Counted from the stretch's first letter, positions 1 through 12,863 are shown. The stretch: DNA of 64,000 bases from Ashinkailepas kermadecensis (GCA_034440615.1 JAOTOM010004120.1:159501-223500), one strand, 5' to 3'. Made by a program: numbers and translations. Notes: generated from the sequence alone by a model not told the origin.

Positions 1-175
1 TAGGGTAAGGTTGTAGTTATGTAGTCAGGTAAGGTTAAGTCGGGTGAGGCAATGCTAAATCAGATAAGGTCAGATTACACAATGTTAGGTTAGGTAAGCT
101 TAGGTCAGCTAAGGGCAGGTCATTGCAGGCTAAGAAGGAAAGGTTGGCTGAGTCACGCATTCAGTTAGGTTATGC
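1..175. repeat. Degenerate GGTTA/GGTAAG-rich satellite-like DNA
   Basis: The first 175 bases are dominated by variants of GGTTA, GGTAAG and AGGTCA. This resembles the decayed GGTTAGGTTAGG sequence common in arthropod genomes. It is too irregular to be a functional telomere array. Similar short runs recur near 34362-34380 and 34456-34480. Confidence 0.5.
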
Positions 176-1603
176 TTGTGGTGTTTTCGCAGCCCGGACG
201 ACAAAGATTATATGAGCCGGGCATCATCGATGACGCCATATCCTACCTATTTTTACCTATTATGCGCGTTTTGGGGTTCGCAGCGACCTGGCCAACATAT
301 AATCTACATGACGTTAAGTAGAATATTTGCCGGACGCGACGAATCTTTTTCCCGTGCTACGTATACTTTTTACATAAATGGCGTGATGGTTTCATATGTG
401 AATATCACCGAGTGTGTTCGAAATATGAACTTCGCTGCCAATAATTAGCAGGGTGAGTAGTGTACCGATGTAGCTAAGGTGCATGACGGCATTTGGTGCC
501 CTGATTGCATCATTAAATGTCAGTCAATGAAATGAGACTGGGAACTTCGTGCATCTAAACTGGTAGAGTAAATATTTATCCCATGAGAAATGAGCAAATG
601 GTGTCATATCCTAACCGGGGGTTCTATTTACACCATCACAGATGCGCCGAACTGCTAATCAGGGGTGGGAATTCGTGTTGTACGCGCAATTATTGTGGCA
701 ACCGAGCAAAAATGTAAGCAAGAGACTGCCCCGCTGCGAACACGACGAGAAAGAATCGCCGTGACGTCACCGCAGAATATAAGATTCTGCGTGGAGTGCG
801 AAAACACCCTTGGTATGGTTATGGTATGGTCTGGTGTGGTCACAGCTTCTTTCCCGAATTATTTATTGTGGATTCTAGACTAAGTTTCGCATCGCACAAG
901 CCCACATCGTACAAGTCTCTAGTATCGATGAAAAACGACGCAATGTCATCATAAAATTAAACTAGCAATATAATCAAAAATATAATACATAAGTTGTTCA
1001 TGTATAATCAAAATGTCGTTCAATCGAAAGCATGCAAGGTTCTTCATGAGCTAATTGGAAACCGCATCAAAACTTGCAATGGTCGCCGAGTCGCATTTAT
1101 CGGCGACCATTTTGACTATGACGTAATATATCCATGGCGAGACAGCTGTTGAGAATGGAAAATTCCGACAGGGACGGTTTTTGGAGGGACATCGGAGGAT
1201 GGCTTGAGAAGAACCTTACGATTACGATCGGACAGGTGATCAAGCGCAGAAGTTGGCCGCCGCCCCATTTCCCCGCCCACCCATCCCAGCTGTCTCGTAG
1301 GTGTCCTTACCAGGGCATCTACGGGAAGCTCCGCCCCCCCCCCGGGTGACGTCAGCCGCCCGGACCACTAGTCGGTTGTCAGCCGGAATAGCCGGCCGAC
1401 GCCACTAGTTGGTTGCTCGTCGGATTAGCCGACGCAGCTCCCCTCCCACTTCCCTTCGGCCCTGCGGCGCTTTCGAGTGCCGTCGGAAAACCGACTAGTA
1501 TCGGCGGACAACTTTGACTGTCTTTTGCCCATCCCACCCAATAGGTTAGAGCCGACAGAGGTGCCTTTCTGGTTCAAAGGATCGGGCTAGCGGTCACCAG
1601 ACC
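176..1603. other. Intergenic, no supportable gene
   Basis: I see only short open frames without conserved motifs. From about 1370 to 1510 the GC content rises and short related segments (variants of CACTAGTCGGTTG and GTCGGATTAGCCGAC) recur on both strands. This may be the 5' untranslated region of the LINE that follows, but I cannot place the element's 5' end. Confidence 0.4.
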
Positions 1604-1808
1604 GTGACTACCCCCGCCTCTGCCGGCTACTCCCCTCCCTCCAAACCACTGTGTCTTTCTCCACCTTTCCACTTCAGGTCTTTTCACACCTTTCCTTATA
1701 GCACCCCTTCAGGGTGCCTTTCTTGGCCGCATCCCTTCAGGGCGCTCTTCCTCACACACTCAAACCTCTCACTCCCCTCTGGGGTCAGCCCCCCACCCCC
1801 GCCACGGC

Positions 1809-3231
1809 ATGCCCGGGGACCCCCCGCCGCCCTCGGAAGCTAGTGAGCGCCGGACCCGCCTGGGAGCCCGCCTGCTCCCTCCCCGCGACCCCCCTGAAGG
1901 GGAGTCACTGATCCTAGTGACTAGGAAGCAGGGGATATGGGCACGGACATCCCCATTTGCGATAGCGAGAGAGATCGACCGATGGACGGGCGGAGTCGCC
2001 ACCGCCAAGGTCCTCCGGTCGGGGGCCCTACTGATCAGAGTCAGGGAGGTATCCCAAGCGCGATCTCTCCTGAACATGAGCCAATTCCTCGGTATCGACA
2101 CCACCACCGAAATTGCGGATAGACTAAATACTACCTACATGACGGCCTATGCTCCCGACCTTGTGGACATCACCGAGGAGGAGCTTCTCACCGAACTTGT
2201 CCCCCAAGGGGTATGCGAGGTACAGAGACTCGGCCACCGACCGGGACCGGTCCTGAAGCTCGGCTTCAGGACCATGCACCCCCCCCCCCCCCGCCCACAT
2301 CATGGCGGGATACCTGCGGGTCGCACTGCGCCCGTGGACACCGCCACCCGCACGTTGCGCTTTTTGCCAACGCTATGGGCACCAAACGAGAGTATGTCGT
2401 GCCCGGTCCCCAGTGTGTGGGCACTGTGCCGAGGGTCACCCGACCGACACCTGCACGAACAACGTGCCCTGTTGCGCCGCATGTCAGCGGCCGCACCCTG
2501 ATTCCTCCCCCCGGTGTCCGGCGTGGCAGGAGGCCAAGGAGAAGGTACAGCGCCGCCTCGCTCTGCAGCGCGGTCCTCCACCCCCGCCCACTCCAGCCGT
2601 ATGGAACCGGCCCCAGCTGGCCCCCCTGTGGCCGACCCCAGCGGAGACGGCCACCCTCACCACGTCCCCATCGCCAGGACCATCGGAAACCAGGCCTTCC
2701 ACCTCCTCCACAACTCCCCCTCCATCGTCCGGACGACCCGCCTCTGTCGAGGGCCCCATCTCCGCCCGGCAACCCCTCCGCCACCAGGTCACCCAGCCCA
2801 CCGAGGCCCAGGCTCCCCCGACGCCAGCCCCGCGCCCCGCCCTCGTCGAAGGTCCCACTGCCACCCGGCAAGCCCACGGCCACCAGGCAGCCCCGCCCAC
2901 CGACGCACAGGCCTCCCCAGCACAGCCCCCCCAGGGCCATACCTCATCCCCACGTCCCCCTCTCTGGCCTCCCAGGGAGATTCCCTCTCCCGGTCCCCGA
3001 GCCCGGACAACCCCAGGGACCCAGAGCTCCCGTCCTGTACGTCAGAGTCGTTCGACTCCTATGAGTCGGACGACGCCGCCACACCCTCCCCGCCGCACAC
3101 ACGCCTGCGGGGGCGTGATCACCACCACCAACACTAATGCAGACACCCATCACTTAATTCTTTCTCCAATGGAATACGAGGTCCCTCATATCCCATTGGG
3201 CAGAATTCAAGGAATATATCATCAGAAATAA
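1809..3231 (+). pseudogene. LINE ORF1, Gag-like with CCHC zinc knuckles, frameshifted
   Basis: The N-terminal part (from ATG 1809) resembles LINE Gag proteins and contains an RRM-like stretch around VLRSGALLIRV. The frame breaks at a poly-C run at about 2278-2292. In the next frame the protein continues through the usual AGYLRV...P..RC lead-in to three zinc knuckles: CAFCQRYGHQTRVC (CX2CX4HX4C), CGHCAEGHPTDTC (CX2CX3HX4C) and CAACQRPHPDSSPRC (CX2CX3HX6C). A long proline/arginine/serine-rich tail follows. In this family ORF1 binds element RNA in the retrotransposition particle. The break at a homopolymer could be a real mutation or a sequencing error. Confidence 0.8.
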
Positions 3232-6200
3232 ACCATTGATTGCCGCCGTTCAGGAGACTAGATGGCGCGACAATGATCCATATAATTTTAACATCTTCGG
3301 CTATACTCTTTATTCCCAAAACAGAAACACTACATCCCGCGGCGGCGGGGTAGCCTTATTCGTCTCCCTTCTCACCCTTCTCCATCGCCCTGTCTCAATT
3401 CCCAATGACCTAAATTTTATTGCAGTATCCGTTCAAATTGCACAACTAGAACTTACTCTACTTTCCCTCTATCTTCCTCCTACGCATACACTGTCTCTAT
3501 CCTCTGTAACCACTCTCTTTGGCCTTCTCCCACACCCCTGTCTGGTGCTGGGCGATCTCAACACTCACCACCAGGCATGGGGTTGGCACACCACATCCCA
3601 GCGCGGACACCATATTGAAACACTCCTCAACACCCACAACATGGTCTTTTTAAACGACCAAACACCCACACACAACACAGACATCGCCCCGTACCGCCCG
3701 TCCGCACATTGACCCCTCCCTAGCCTCGGCTTCTATCTCTCCCCTTTTCTCCTGGCACGTTCAACCCGACCCCCTGTTTAGTGATCACTTCCCAATCCAC
3801 ATCACCCTCGAACGCTCAGCCCAGTCTAGAGACCGTTTTTTTATGCCCAACTGGAACGTTCGCAAAGCGAAATGGCCATCTTTCTCCCAGGAAATTGATA
3901 ATCTCATCCCACCTCAGTCTCACCCCCCCAATTTCGGCACTGCTCAATACCATACTACTCGCGGCAGAAAAGTACGTACCCAAAACTCGTCGCCCACCCG
4001 AACGTAAATCCGTGCCGTGGTGGAACGACGAATGCAAACGAGCCGTCGCCTCACGGCGGCGGGCTGAGCGCAAATTTCAGAAAAACCTCACCCTCCAAAA
4101 CATGGTAGAAGCCCGCGAGGCTAAAAAACGTTGTCAGCAGATTATCCTTACGGCCAAAAAACGCAGCTGGCAACTCTATTCAAATTCATTCAACCGGTTT
4201 ACCCCCATCGGCCAAATTTTGACCAAAATTCGCTCTTTCGCAAATGACAGATCCCCACACCGCGGATTCCCACATCTGACAATTAACCAACGCAGCATCA
4301 CAGAACCCTCGGACGTCGCGGAACACTTTGCCACCTATTATGCAGACATTTCCTCAAATACACAATACTCGCAACAAACAATCGACTTCCTACAAACCAC
4401 TCTCGTCACCTGCAACTTTACCTCGGACAACACTGAACCATACAATGCCCCCTTTACTCTCTATGAACTAATTTTATCCCTTTCCAAAGTAACCAACACT
4501 GCAGCTGGCCCTGACCAATTGGCATACCCCTTCTTCCAAGATCTATCCGACTCCGGAAAAGACAACCTCCTTTCGGCACTAAATCAACTATGGACTGACG
4601 GCACCTTCCCCCTTTCCTGGTCTACTAGCACTATCATTCCTATCGCTAAACCTCGTAAACCTCGCGACCTTCCCTCTAGCTATCGACCTATCTCTCTCAC
4701 TAGTTGTGCCTCTAAACTCTTTGAGCGCATGGTCAATGGACGAATCAGAGTCCACCTCGAAAACAATGAAATTCTCTTCCCATTTCAAAGCGGCTTTCGA
4801 CCCAGATACAGCACCACTGACAACCTCATTCAATTAGTTGACTCGATACAGCGCGGTTTCATGAAAAAAATGAAACCGTGGCACTCTTTCTCGACTTAAA
4901 ATCCGCATTCAATAAAGTACACAGTTCGCCCTCCGAATCAAATAACATCGTATTGGGATCAGAGGCAGAATGGCAAAATTTATCACCAACTTTCTCGCTA
5001 ATAGAACATTCACCGTCCGTTGCGGCAATATCCATTATCGGTCCCAAAAATTAGATCAAGGCGTCCCACAAGGCAGCGTGTTATCCCCCACCCTCTTTCT
5101 TATCATGATCAACGATGCGCTCGCTGACCTCCATCATATAGCCCCCTGTCTAAAATACTTCATTTTTGCCGATGATTTAGCCATATGGTGCACGCACCCA
5201 TCGGCAGACAATGCAAATTATTTAATGCAGCGCGCCATGGACCAAATTGATTCCTGGTGCTCCCTTTGGGGACTGCAAATCTCCCCCACCAAATCCGTCA
5301 TAATGCTTTTCTCCCGGCCCACCTCGTACATCCCACCTCTTACACCACTCCGTTACTGCGACCAAATTATCCCTCACCAAACCACCTTCACCTATCTTGG
5401 CATCGTTCTAGACAAAAGTCTTTGTTTCGGCCCCGATATTGCTTATCTTAAACAACGTTGCGCAAAACGTCTAAATCTCCTGCGCTGCATCTCCGGTCGC
5501 GACTGGGGTGCAGACAGAGCTACACTCAACACAATGTATATTACTCTGATTCGCTCAATCCTGGAATACAATGCGTTTATCTTCGATCATATATCTCCTT
5601 CACACATCACAACACTTGAACGCATACAGAATAACGCACTTCGCCTCATCACCGGAGCACACCGCACCACGCCCATCACTAGTCTCCGGGCTGAGGCCCA
5701 CCTCCCCAGCTTACAACACCGCAGAACACTCCAACTAGTCAGATACCACTTTCGGACCACAACACAACACAACCACCCTGCCAGCCTCGCACTCTCTAAT
5801 CCTCCCGTTCGACGTTCATATAATGGGAACAAATACAATATTGCCATACATTTGGACCATGTCCTCACATTCGCACTCAAATTCCCCAACAAATTGCCCC
5901 CCCCCCCCTACTCCCGTTTTGGCACATGTATCACCCCAATCTGGAATATCTCTTCCAACAAAACAAAAAATCACTTTCCCCCCTCGAAACCCAACAGACA
6001 TTTTTCGAATATCAAGCAGCCCACCCCCATCTCACATACTTCTACACGGATGGCTCCCGTACCGCAGACGGTACGGGAGCTGCCTGGTGTGGTGGTCCCA
6101 ACTTTGGCCAAATAAAATTAACACCACACCACTCTGTTTACACTCGGAGTTAGTCGCTATCTACGCCTGTCTAAGCCACATTGTTCAACACCACATCATC

Positions 6201-6869
6201 ACACCAACAATCATCTGCACTGACTCACGTTCATCCATCGATGCTCTCGCAGCCATACACAACACTACACACCCCACACTCCACGCTATCCGTCAACTCT
6301 ATCACACGCATCATGCTCACCTTCAACTCACACTGCTCTGGGTCCCTGGCCACATGGGGATTCCGGGCAACGAGCGGGCGGATGAGCTCGCTTGTCGAGC
6401 CATCGACCTCCCACCAACCCCCAACCTCCCAGTTCCCCCATGTGACCTTTTGTCCCTCACCAACCAACTGTTCAACACATATATCCAGGCATGCTGGAAC
6501 CACAACACTACACATTTACACCACATTAAACCCCTTCTCGCCAAATGGTCCTCTTCCCGACAGCACACACGCTTACATGAGATCCTTCTTGCTCGACTCC
6601 GACTCGGGCACACCAAACTCACACATGATTTCCTCTTCAGCCAACGTCGCCGCGCTCCGCCTTGCCAAACATGTGATGTGCATAACTCTGTCGAACATTT
6701 CTTACTTATCTGCCCTGCCTACCAATTACTACGTCGCCCTCTTCTTTCCTACATTGCCCGACATCAGATTCCACTTTCACTGCCAAGCCTTCTCGGTGAC
6801 AAACACCCGGAGCTCCTTGAGCTACTATTTACATTCTTGCACAGCACCAAACTTGAGGAAGTAATTTGA
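3158..6869 (+). pseudogene. LINE ORF2: endonuclease, reverse transcriptase, RNase H; several frameshifts
   Basis: The endonuclease opens with an NTRSL...HWAEF segment and AAVQETRW (catalytic Glu), followed by LGDLNTHH and, in another frame near 3780, the SDHFPI motif. The reverse transcriptase shows IPIAKPRKP, SYRPISLTS, LFERMVNGRI, FQSGFRP, QGVPQGSVLSP and the catalytic FADD near 5167. RNase H shows YTDGSR, a Glu in SELVAIYA, CTDSRSS and WVPGHMGIPGNERADELA, so its acidic residues are kept. The C-terminus has a CQTC...H....C zinc motif. The reading frame changes at least four times (near 3700, 3780-3960, 4900-4970 and 5820-5900), so this is a dead copy. No ATG precedes the endonuclease. Confidence 0.85.
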
Positions 6870-6900
6870 AGTCAAACACCATCAACTCCGTCGTCGCAAA

Positions 6901-8136
6901 ACACATACATATAGGGTATATCGCACTAGGTAGGCAGAGACCGATTCAATTTGGCTATAACGGACGGTTCTCCATATAATTTTTGCTTGGTTTTTTACCT
7001 ACGGGTTTTCCAAGCTACTTGGTTTTTTCACCTGCCCAGGTTTTTCCAAGCTTCAACTCAAACATACACCTACACATACAGGGTCGGGCCCGACGCCCAC
7101 GACTCTCCCTGGGCGTCGGGCGGCCGGGCCTCCGCTTCGCTTTTCAGGTCGCAGGTGGGCAGTGGAGTCTCTCCGGAGGTTACGATGCTGCCCACCCTCC
7201 AAGTGTTCTTCTAAGTGTCGTGTATCTATGTACGTATGTGTATGTTTCACCTGTGTATGTATGTATCGGCCCTTACGCCACGTCTCTTGCTTGCTGGCGA
7301 CTCATCTTTCCTGTCTTTCTTATTTGATATAACCGGATGCCACATAAGCCGGATTAAAGTAACTCTTTCTTTAACGTAGCACATGTCTAGCGGATGGCAT
7401 TTTGCCTCTGCTAAAGATTGGAAAAAAAATGCTGAGAATGTTATACGGATCACACAAAGCACACATGATATATTTCTGAAAAACTGAGGGGATGGTCGGC
7501 CAGACCACTCTAGTAAAGCGAAGGCACATATGTTCGGTGGAACATCACATCATTGCGCGATGCAAGCAAAATGGAAAGGCACGGGAATGCACGCAGCTCA
7601 GTACCACATCATAACTATCAAATACCATTACATTGGCATGCTTCACTTGCTCCACTGCCTCCCTATGTGGCGTCAAGGACGTGACATGACGTCCGTAACG
7701 TGAGGCGTCTAAGTCAGTAGCACTTACTAGTTGCGTTCGGATCTGCACTCTTTATACACAGCTGTAGTCAAATCTGCCCAGTTGGCGCGGCCAAAGAACT
7801 GGCCACTAATCAGTCTGTCTCGAGTAATTTTGGTCAGACGATCCAGGTTGAGAAGGCTGTTGGGCAAAAGCGAATATTAGAACACAGTGCTGTGGGTCGA
7901 TGACTGCTGCCCAGTGTACAAAGCAACTAGATTGATGGTGGTGTCCTATATACCAACAGCTGGGTCGACGCTGCCCTGTAAACAAAACAGCTGGATCATA
8001 TAAACCTAAATAGATAATCCGAGTGTATTCCGCTTGCATCATGTTCGTGAATATTTAGCCTCTGAGAGCACTTGATCACTTCTGGGTGGCAATTATGCAG
8101 TCATAAATGTGTGGTAGGCGCAACTGTACGTCTGTT
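6901..8136. other. LINE 3' flank and intergenic DNA
   Basis: A GC-rich segment at about 7082-7135 contains inverted copies of GGGCCCGACGCCCA and TGGGCGTCGGGC, which could fold into a hairpin, perhaps in the LINE 3' untranslated region. A pair of related segments around 7880-7990 (variants of CAACAGCTGGGTCGACGCTG) looks locally duplicated. I see no gene. Confidence 0.35.
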
Positions 8137-8398
8137 TCAAAACGGCGATTGCACTAACTTTTTCACAAGTTGATCCTGACCACGTGCTGTGGCACTGTCG
8201 CCATCAGGGCCCGACGGTATGAGCGTGTCTGCCCCCACTGTCTTCCTCGGAGATACTGGCACTTCATTGATCTCGGAAGCTGGCGTGGACATCACCAATG
8301 GGTCGCCCAATGCGCTGTAGATGTCTTCTACTGTTTCGGGCACGAAGGCCTCCAACTGGGTTTCCGATTCATCCAGCACAGTTTCCGGAATGAGCACT
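8137..8398 (-). CDS. Possible exon of an unrecognised gene, acidic low-complexity protein
   Basis: On the minus strand a clean acceptor-like sequence (GCTTTTTTAG) is followed by an 86-codon open frame ending in a stop. The peptide is acidic and rich in E, T, P and S (LIPETVLDESETQLEAF, VPETVEDIYSALGDPL, VPVSPRKTVGADT). I recognise no domain. It may be the 3' exon of a gene that also uses the candidate exons at 9180-9606; the stretch between (8399-9179) shows no other coding signal. Composition is intermediate in GC and the peptide looks protein-like, but nothing else supports it. Confidence 0.3.
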
Positions 8399-9179
8399 CT
8401 AAAAAAGCATCATTTTCGTATTTTACTACTGTATTCGCAACATCTGCATCAGCTAACTGAACAAACCCCTGATTTTCGAGTGATATTTTGGAGCACATGT
8501 TCCATATCACATAGGAAAATGGGATGAAATGCGCTTCATGAGAGAGCTCGGCTCCTGGAGGTCAACTGTTTTGCAGGACAATGGCCTGTAAATTAAACAA
8601 CAATGAGAGCATAACCAAAATAAATTGCCCTGGGAACGCCATTGAAAGAGTTGTACATTTTCAGTATGCATGACATGAACACCGATGTCTAATAGCCGGG
8701 AATATTGACAACATTTTCCAAATATGGCCTCAAAAACCTTTCCCTGGATTATTATAGGATCAGCACTAAAACTAAACCATTCAGAGGACGTGCAAAACCG
8801 ACAGAGAATTAATCACGAAATAAATGCCAACATATCTAGTGTTCAGAAATGGTAGGGAAAATGGTGGGCGTTATCTTACCCCCTCTCCTGTTACAGGATA
8901 TTAGTTATTGGTGAATAATTGTAGCAACACAATTTAATGAGCTAGGGGAACAAAGGCACACACAGCGAAGCAGACAACGTTTTATTATAGCATTACGTTG
9001 AAGAACGTGGAATATTTTTCACATATGTTTGAAGCAAACAACAGATATAAGGCATGCGCACGCAATACACGGCAACACCATGATAAACACGTACTTTGGG
9101 CCCTGATTAACAGCCGACATCACCACACGGTAGCAGGCTGGCCAAATTCCACACACACACACACAGCCCTGATGCATGT

Positions 9180-9606
9180 TGTCGGTTTTGGTGAGTCCAG
9201 ATGATACTGCGTCTTGAACAACTGTCACTCGGACTTTGGATTTGTCAAGAATAGTCAACAAGTCATCCACTTGTGCATAGTCCTCAAACTCGTGAAGGAA
9301 AACCTCGAAGACTAACGCAGATCCATTGTCGATCTTGAACGCATCTAGGCACTTTGCCTCGAGTTGGATGTCTGACTCACATGATATAAGCTTTTCAGCT
9401 CCCTCGAAAGCCACCAAGTAGCGCAGCATTGTGAGAACGTACAAAATTATCTCTTCTATGCTGCAAAAAAGTTGCTGAAACAAAATGAAACACGTATTTA
9501 ACAAGAAGAAATTCATGCAGACATTCAAATCAAACACAAACTTATCATCTTCAGTCGCAAGCATTCCGTACGTTGCATACGCATGCAGCTTAGTGTTGAG
9601 TTCCAT
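9180..9606 (-). CDS. Candidate two-exon 5' part of an unrecognised minus-strand gene
   Basis: An ATG at 9606 (minus) opens a short exon encoding MELNTKLHAYATYGMLATE and ending near 9530. A short intron-like segment follows, finishing in a good pyrimidine tract and TTTCAG (9475-9480). A second exon then encodes a hydrophobic/acidic segment (SIEEIILYVLTMLRYLV, LISCESDIQLEAKCLDAF, EVFLHEFEDYAQVDDLLTIL). The frame happens to be open through the presumed intron, so retention cannot be excluded. The donor is weak and the 3' limit uncertain. No family is recognised; I infer a gene only from protein-like composition and the acceptor. Confidence 0.3.
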
Positions 9607-9973
9607 TTGCGCTGCGGACCATGCTTGACCATGACTCCCTTGTACACAGCAATGCTACAGTGCATGAGGGGTACCGCGCACTTTTCCTCACATTAAGATA
9701 TGCATGTGATGCCCCAAGACAGGCACATTAACCCTCGCCATGGGGGAGGCGAATTCCGCCCCCCCTCTCATGTCATTTTGTTATCCAGCTTTAACACAGA
9801 TTCTGAGGATAAGATCTTGTAATTTTCAGTAGGTGAGCATTAATCAATTCCGCACAATTTGACACCGAAACCTTGCTTGAGTCATGTCAAGTTACTTATA
9901 TATTATGTCATTCCTAAATGTCTGCACATCTTTCTAAGCCCATATTTTTCGTTTTGCGTGCCTTTCTTGTATC

Positions 9974-10172
9974 TGTAGTCGCTTGGTGGCGAATTGCAAA
10001 CACGTATGACAGATTTCGAGTCCAACCCGCACGGGCGAACCGCACGTCCGCTCGCAGCCAGCTTTATTCTCACACTCCCCGCAGCCGGGATCTTTCGGCG
10101 CGAAAGCAACAAGCCAATCGGAAGGAACGCGTCGCCTTGGCGACGCGCGGGACCATGACGTCACCCGTCTAC
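9974..10172 (-). repeat. LTR of the Ty3/Gypsy element (3' LTR relative to pol)
   Basis: This 199-bp direct repeat matches 12665-12863 with scattered substitutions. It contains ATGACGTCAC (a CRE-like palindromic core) near its end, which could serve LTR transcription. No clean polypurine tract lies just inside it on the minus strand. Confidence 0.85.
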
Positions 10173-10724
10173 ACTCTATAAACCTTGAAAAGGAGTGCAC
10201 ACGCACTCAACGCTCACGACCAAGACATGACACCGGAGCGAAATGGCACACGATGTATCGCCACGCTGTTCGAACTATCGCCACAAGTGGTCGTCAGCAG
10301 CATGGCAACGGGTTTCTCCGCAACACGAAGACTGATGTCACGACTGCGCAAGACCGTCGCAAGTCTTAATAGGGTACGCACTAGATTTCAGCACAAGGCA
10401 TCTAGCACTCGCCATAGGCGCCCCAACGACTGACGCGTTCCACAATCCGCACAGACGTTACACAGTTTCACAATGTGGTGTAGACCCGAAACAAACCGCC
10501 CCTCCACTTACGCATCCCCGGCGGGATCCTCATTTTCCGCCCGACGCTAGTTATCACAATTGGTACACCAGCATCTTAATCTAGCATCGCGCAACCTCAC
10601 ATCACACACACGTATACTCTGTAACCAGCGGCTGTTCTAACAACAATTCGTACACTAGCGTCTTAATCTTAATCTAACATCGCGCAACCTCGCATCATAC
10701 ACACGTTTACACTGTAACTAACGA

Positions 10725-12330
10725 CTATTCCAACAACACCCAACCAGGAGCTCGCTTAACCCGACTCGATCGTCGCAACACAGTTGGCGGTACACTCGGA
10801 GTAAGTCCAGGCCCGGGGTCATCTGTCTCTGACCCCACTCCCTCCACGGATGGGACATCAGAGCATTCTATTCCTAAGCTAACCGCAGTGCCCATCAACG
10901 CCGGTTCTCTCCTGACAGCGGGGTACCCATTCCATTCTTCCCTCTGAACGGAAGTTGCTTGGGTGGGACCCAGATCGCCGCTGTTACTGTCGTCACCACC
11001 AGCCGCTAACCCATCCGCGCCGAGATCCCCACTTTCCCCAACGACGCGAGTTCCGAGAGCGGTGCTTCCGGAGGAAGGATGTGAACCCCCTTCGCCTCCA
11101 GATTCCAGCACACCAGGTCGGAATATGTCACATCGAACGGGTGGTGCGGGTGACCCAACCCCGGACGCCGGGGCGAGCGGCTCACCGACGCCCTGCCTCT
11201 CATCATCCACACTCAAGCCACGTCCTGCTGGTGTGTCTGTTACACCAGCTGCACATCCAGGCACTGCATCCCTGGTCACCTGAGCGGTCGTTGGTTGCAG
11301 TCTGCTATGATGCACGAGAATCGTCTTTCTGCTCCCGTGCAGACGTATCCGATAATTTACATCACCCACTCAGCTTACGACTGTTGCCGGCTTCCAGGGG
11401 CGGACAAACTTATAATACTGACCTCTCGGCACGACACTCTTATACAACAGGACCTGATCACCAGCCTGAAAGGTATGCTCGCTCAGCTTCTTCTCGTAGG
11501 CTCTCTTGTTGCGCGCGTGTCGCCTATTCGACGCAGCGATCCCAAACTCTCTCGCTTTGCGCAGACTGGTACATGGGCTGTCCACGTACTCGGACATCGT
11601 CCGAGATTTCGCCACCGAAGGCGAGTGCAGATTCGCTTCCGCTGGGAGCCGGGGCTCTCGAGCGAACATGAGAAAGTCGGGCGAATAGCCGAGCATCTAC
11701 AGCGGCAGATGAACATCCCATTCCGAATGATTGTCATCTAGATATCTCGCCAACATCGTGATGATAGTCCGCATTATCCTTTCCACCTTTGAGTTACATT
11801 CGGGGTGGTACGCGGAGATCCGTGATTTTTCAATGCCGAGGATACGGCAGGTTTCCGTCATGACTGACCCTACAAAATTCGCGGCGCAATCGGAGTGCAA
11901 GCGCCGTGGACAGCCGAACCGAGCGACAAACTCGTTCATAATGGTCGTCGCCACTGTCGTCGCTTTCATATCCGGAAGATGATACACCTCACACCAGCGG
12001 GTGAAGTGATCACACACAACCAATAGATGCTTGTTCCCCCTTCCGGTAATCGGCAGACCGGTCAAAAAGTCAATGGAAATCGTATCAAAAGGTTCATCTG
12101 AGCAGAGCTCACCAAGGGATGCACGTGGCCGCGCGATCGGTTGACTGTGTAAGGTGCACTTCTGGCACTTGCGACAAAACTCCTCGGTTTTAGCCGACAT
12201 CTGACTCCACCAGAACCGAATCCTCGCCTAGGCCAACAATTTATCGGCCCCAAAATGTCCTGTTGGACCAGCATGAAGCGAGGTTAGTACTCCCGGCACC
12301 AGCTGCCTTGGAACCACCAGCTGCAACCGC
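10725..12330 (-). pseudogene. Retrotransposon integrase (pol C-terminus) with in-frame stops
   Basis: Reading on the minus strand, a zinc-binding HHCC region (H...GPTGHFG..., then CRKCQKC) precedes the DDE integrase core. Visible motifs are ISIDFLTGLP (first Asp), LHSDCAANFVG (second Asp, with C in place of the usual G) and YHPECNSKVER (catalytic Glu). A C-terminal GDQVLLYK segment and a basic RRSSRVKRAPGW tail ending at 10725 follow. In-frame stops occur near 12226 (TAG), at 11697-11699 (TAG) and at 11370-11372. The enzyme would join element cDNA to the genome; this copy is inactive. The approximately 550 bp from 10725 to the left LTR is non-coding. Confidence 0.85.
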
Positions 12331-12664
12331 TCGCTCTCACCAGCGCGTGGCTTGTACATTCGATACAAAATGCCATCAATCAACTGCAGTCGTCTCTACT
12401 GCTTAAACAGTGGCCTAGAGGAACCTGACACCGTGGTTCGTCGCGGCTTAACTCCAGCCGACAAATGTTTCCCAATTTCACTTATGCTAGGGTCCTTATC
12501 CTGTTCCTGTCGCAGATAACTCAAGGACTAGGAGGAAGCATCCACCTCGCGAACTGACTCAGCTACTTCGCCGGTCTGTGTCTCCGCATCGGAATTCCCG
12601 TACGACGGCTCCCGTCGTGCGAGTCGGACGATCCGAAAGCTGTCAATCCAACCGCCGCCGCCAA

Positions 12665-12863
12665 TGTAGTCGCTGGGTCCGAATTGCAAATACGTATGAC
12701 AGATTTCGAGTCCAACCCGCACGGGCGGACCGCACGTCCGCTCGCAGCCAGCTTTATTCTCACACTCACCGCGGCCGGGATCTTTCGGCGCGAAAGCAAC
12801 AAGCCAATCGGAAGGCACGCGTCGTCTTGGCGACGCGCGGGACCATGACGTCACCCGTCTACA
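12665..12863 (-). repeat. LTR of the Ty3/Gypsy element (5' LTR relative to pol)
   Basis: This is the second copy of the 199-bp LTR, with the same TG...CA ends. Just inside it on the minus strand is TTGGCGGCGGCGGTTGGATT, in the position of a tRNA primer-binding site; I cannot name the primer tRNA. Confidence 0.85.

Larger units (their letters stand above)
1604..6900 (+). mobile_element. I/Jockey-superfamily non-LTR retrotransposon (LINE) with RNase H, decayed
   Basis: This is a two-ORF LINE on the plus strand. ORF1 carries three Gag-type zinc knuckles. ORF2 carries, in order, an APE-type endonuclease, a reverse transcriptase, an RNase H domain and a C-terminal CCHC motif. RNase H after the reverse transcriptase points to the I-like side of the Jockey superfamily rather than CR1. 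Frame changes in both ORFs mean this copy is not autonomous. No poly(A), simple tail or target-site duplication was found, so both ends are approximate; the 3' untranslated region may run on to about 7330. Confidence 0.85.
9974..12863 (-). mobile_element. Ty3/Gypsy-like LTR retrotransposon, internally deleted
   Basis: Two direct repeats of 199 bp bound the element. Each begins TGTAGTCGCT and ends GTCTACA (TG...CA with TGTAG/CTACA inverted ends). The flanking bases are TATC on both sides (9970-9973 and 12864-12867), a 4-bp target-site duplication typical of this superfamily. Only about 2.5 kb lies between the LTRs. It holds an integrase in minus orientation and no reverse transcriptase, protease or Gag that I can see, so the element is a deletion derivative that could move only with proteins from another copy. 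LTR differences are few, suggesting moderately recent insertion. Confidence 0.85.

Noticed and set aside
1..175. Telomere
   Set aside because: GGTTA motifs are irregular and mixed with unrelated sequence, and the window is interior DNA.
2266..3153. Proline- or glycine-rich frames on both strands over the LINE ORF1 tail
   Set aside because: Shadows of the low-complexity GC-rich ORF1 tail; only the frame containing the zinc knuckles is meaningful.
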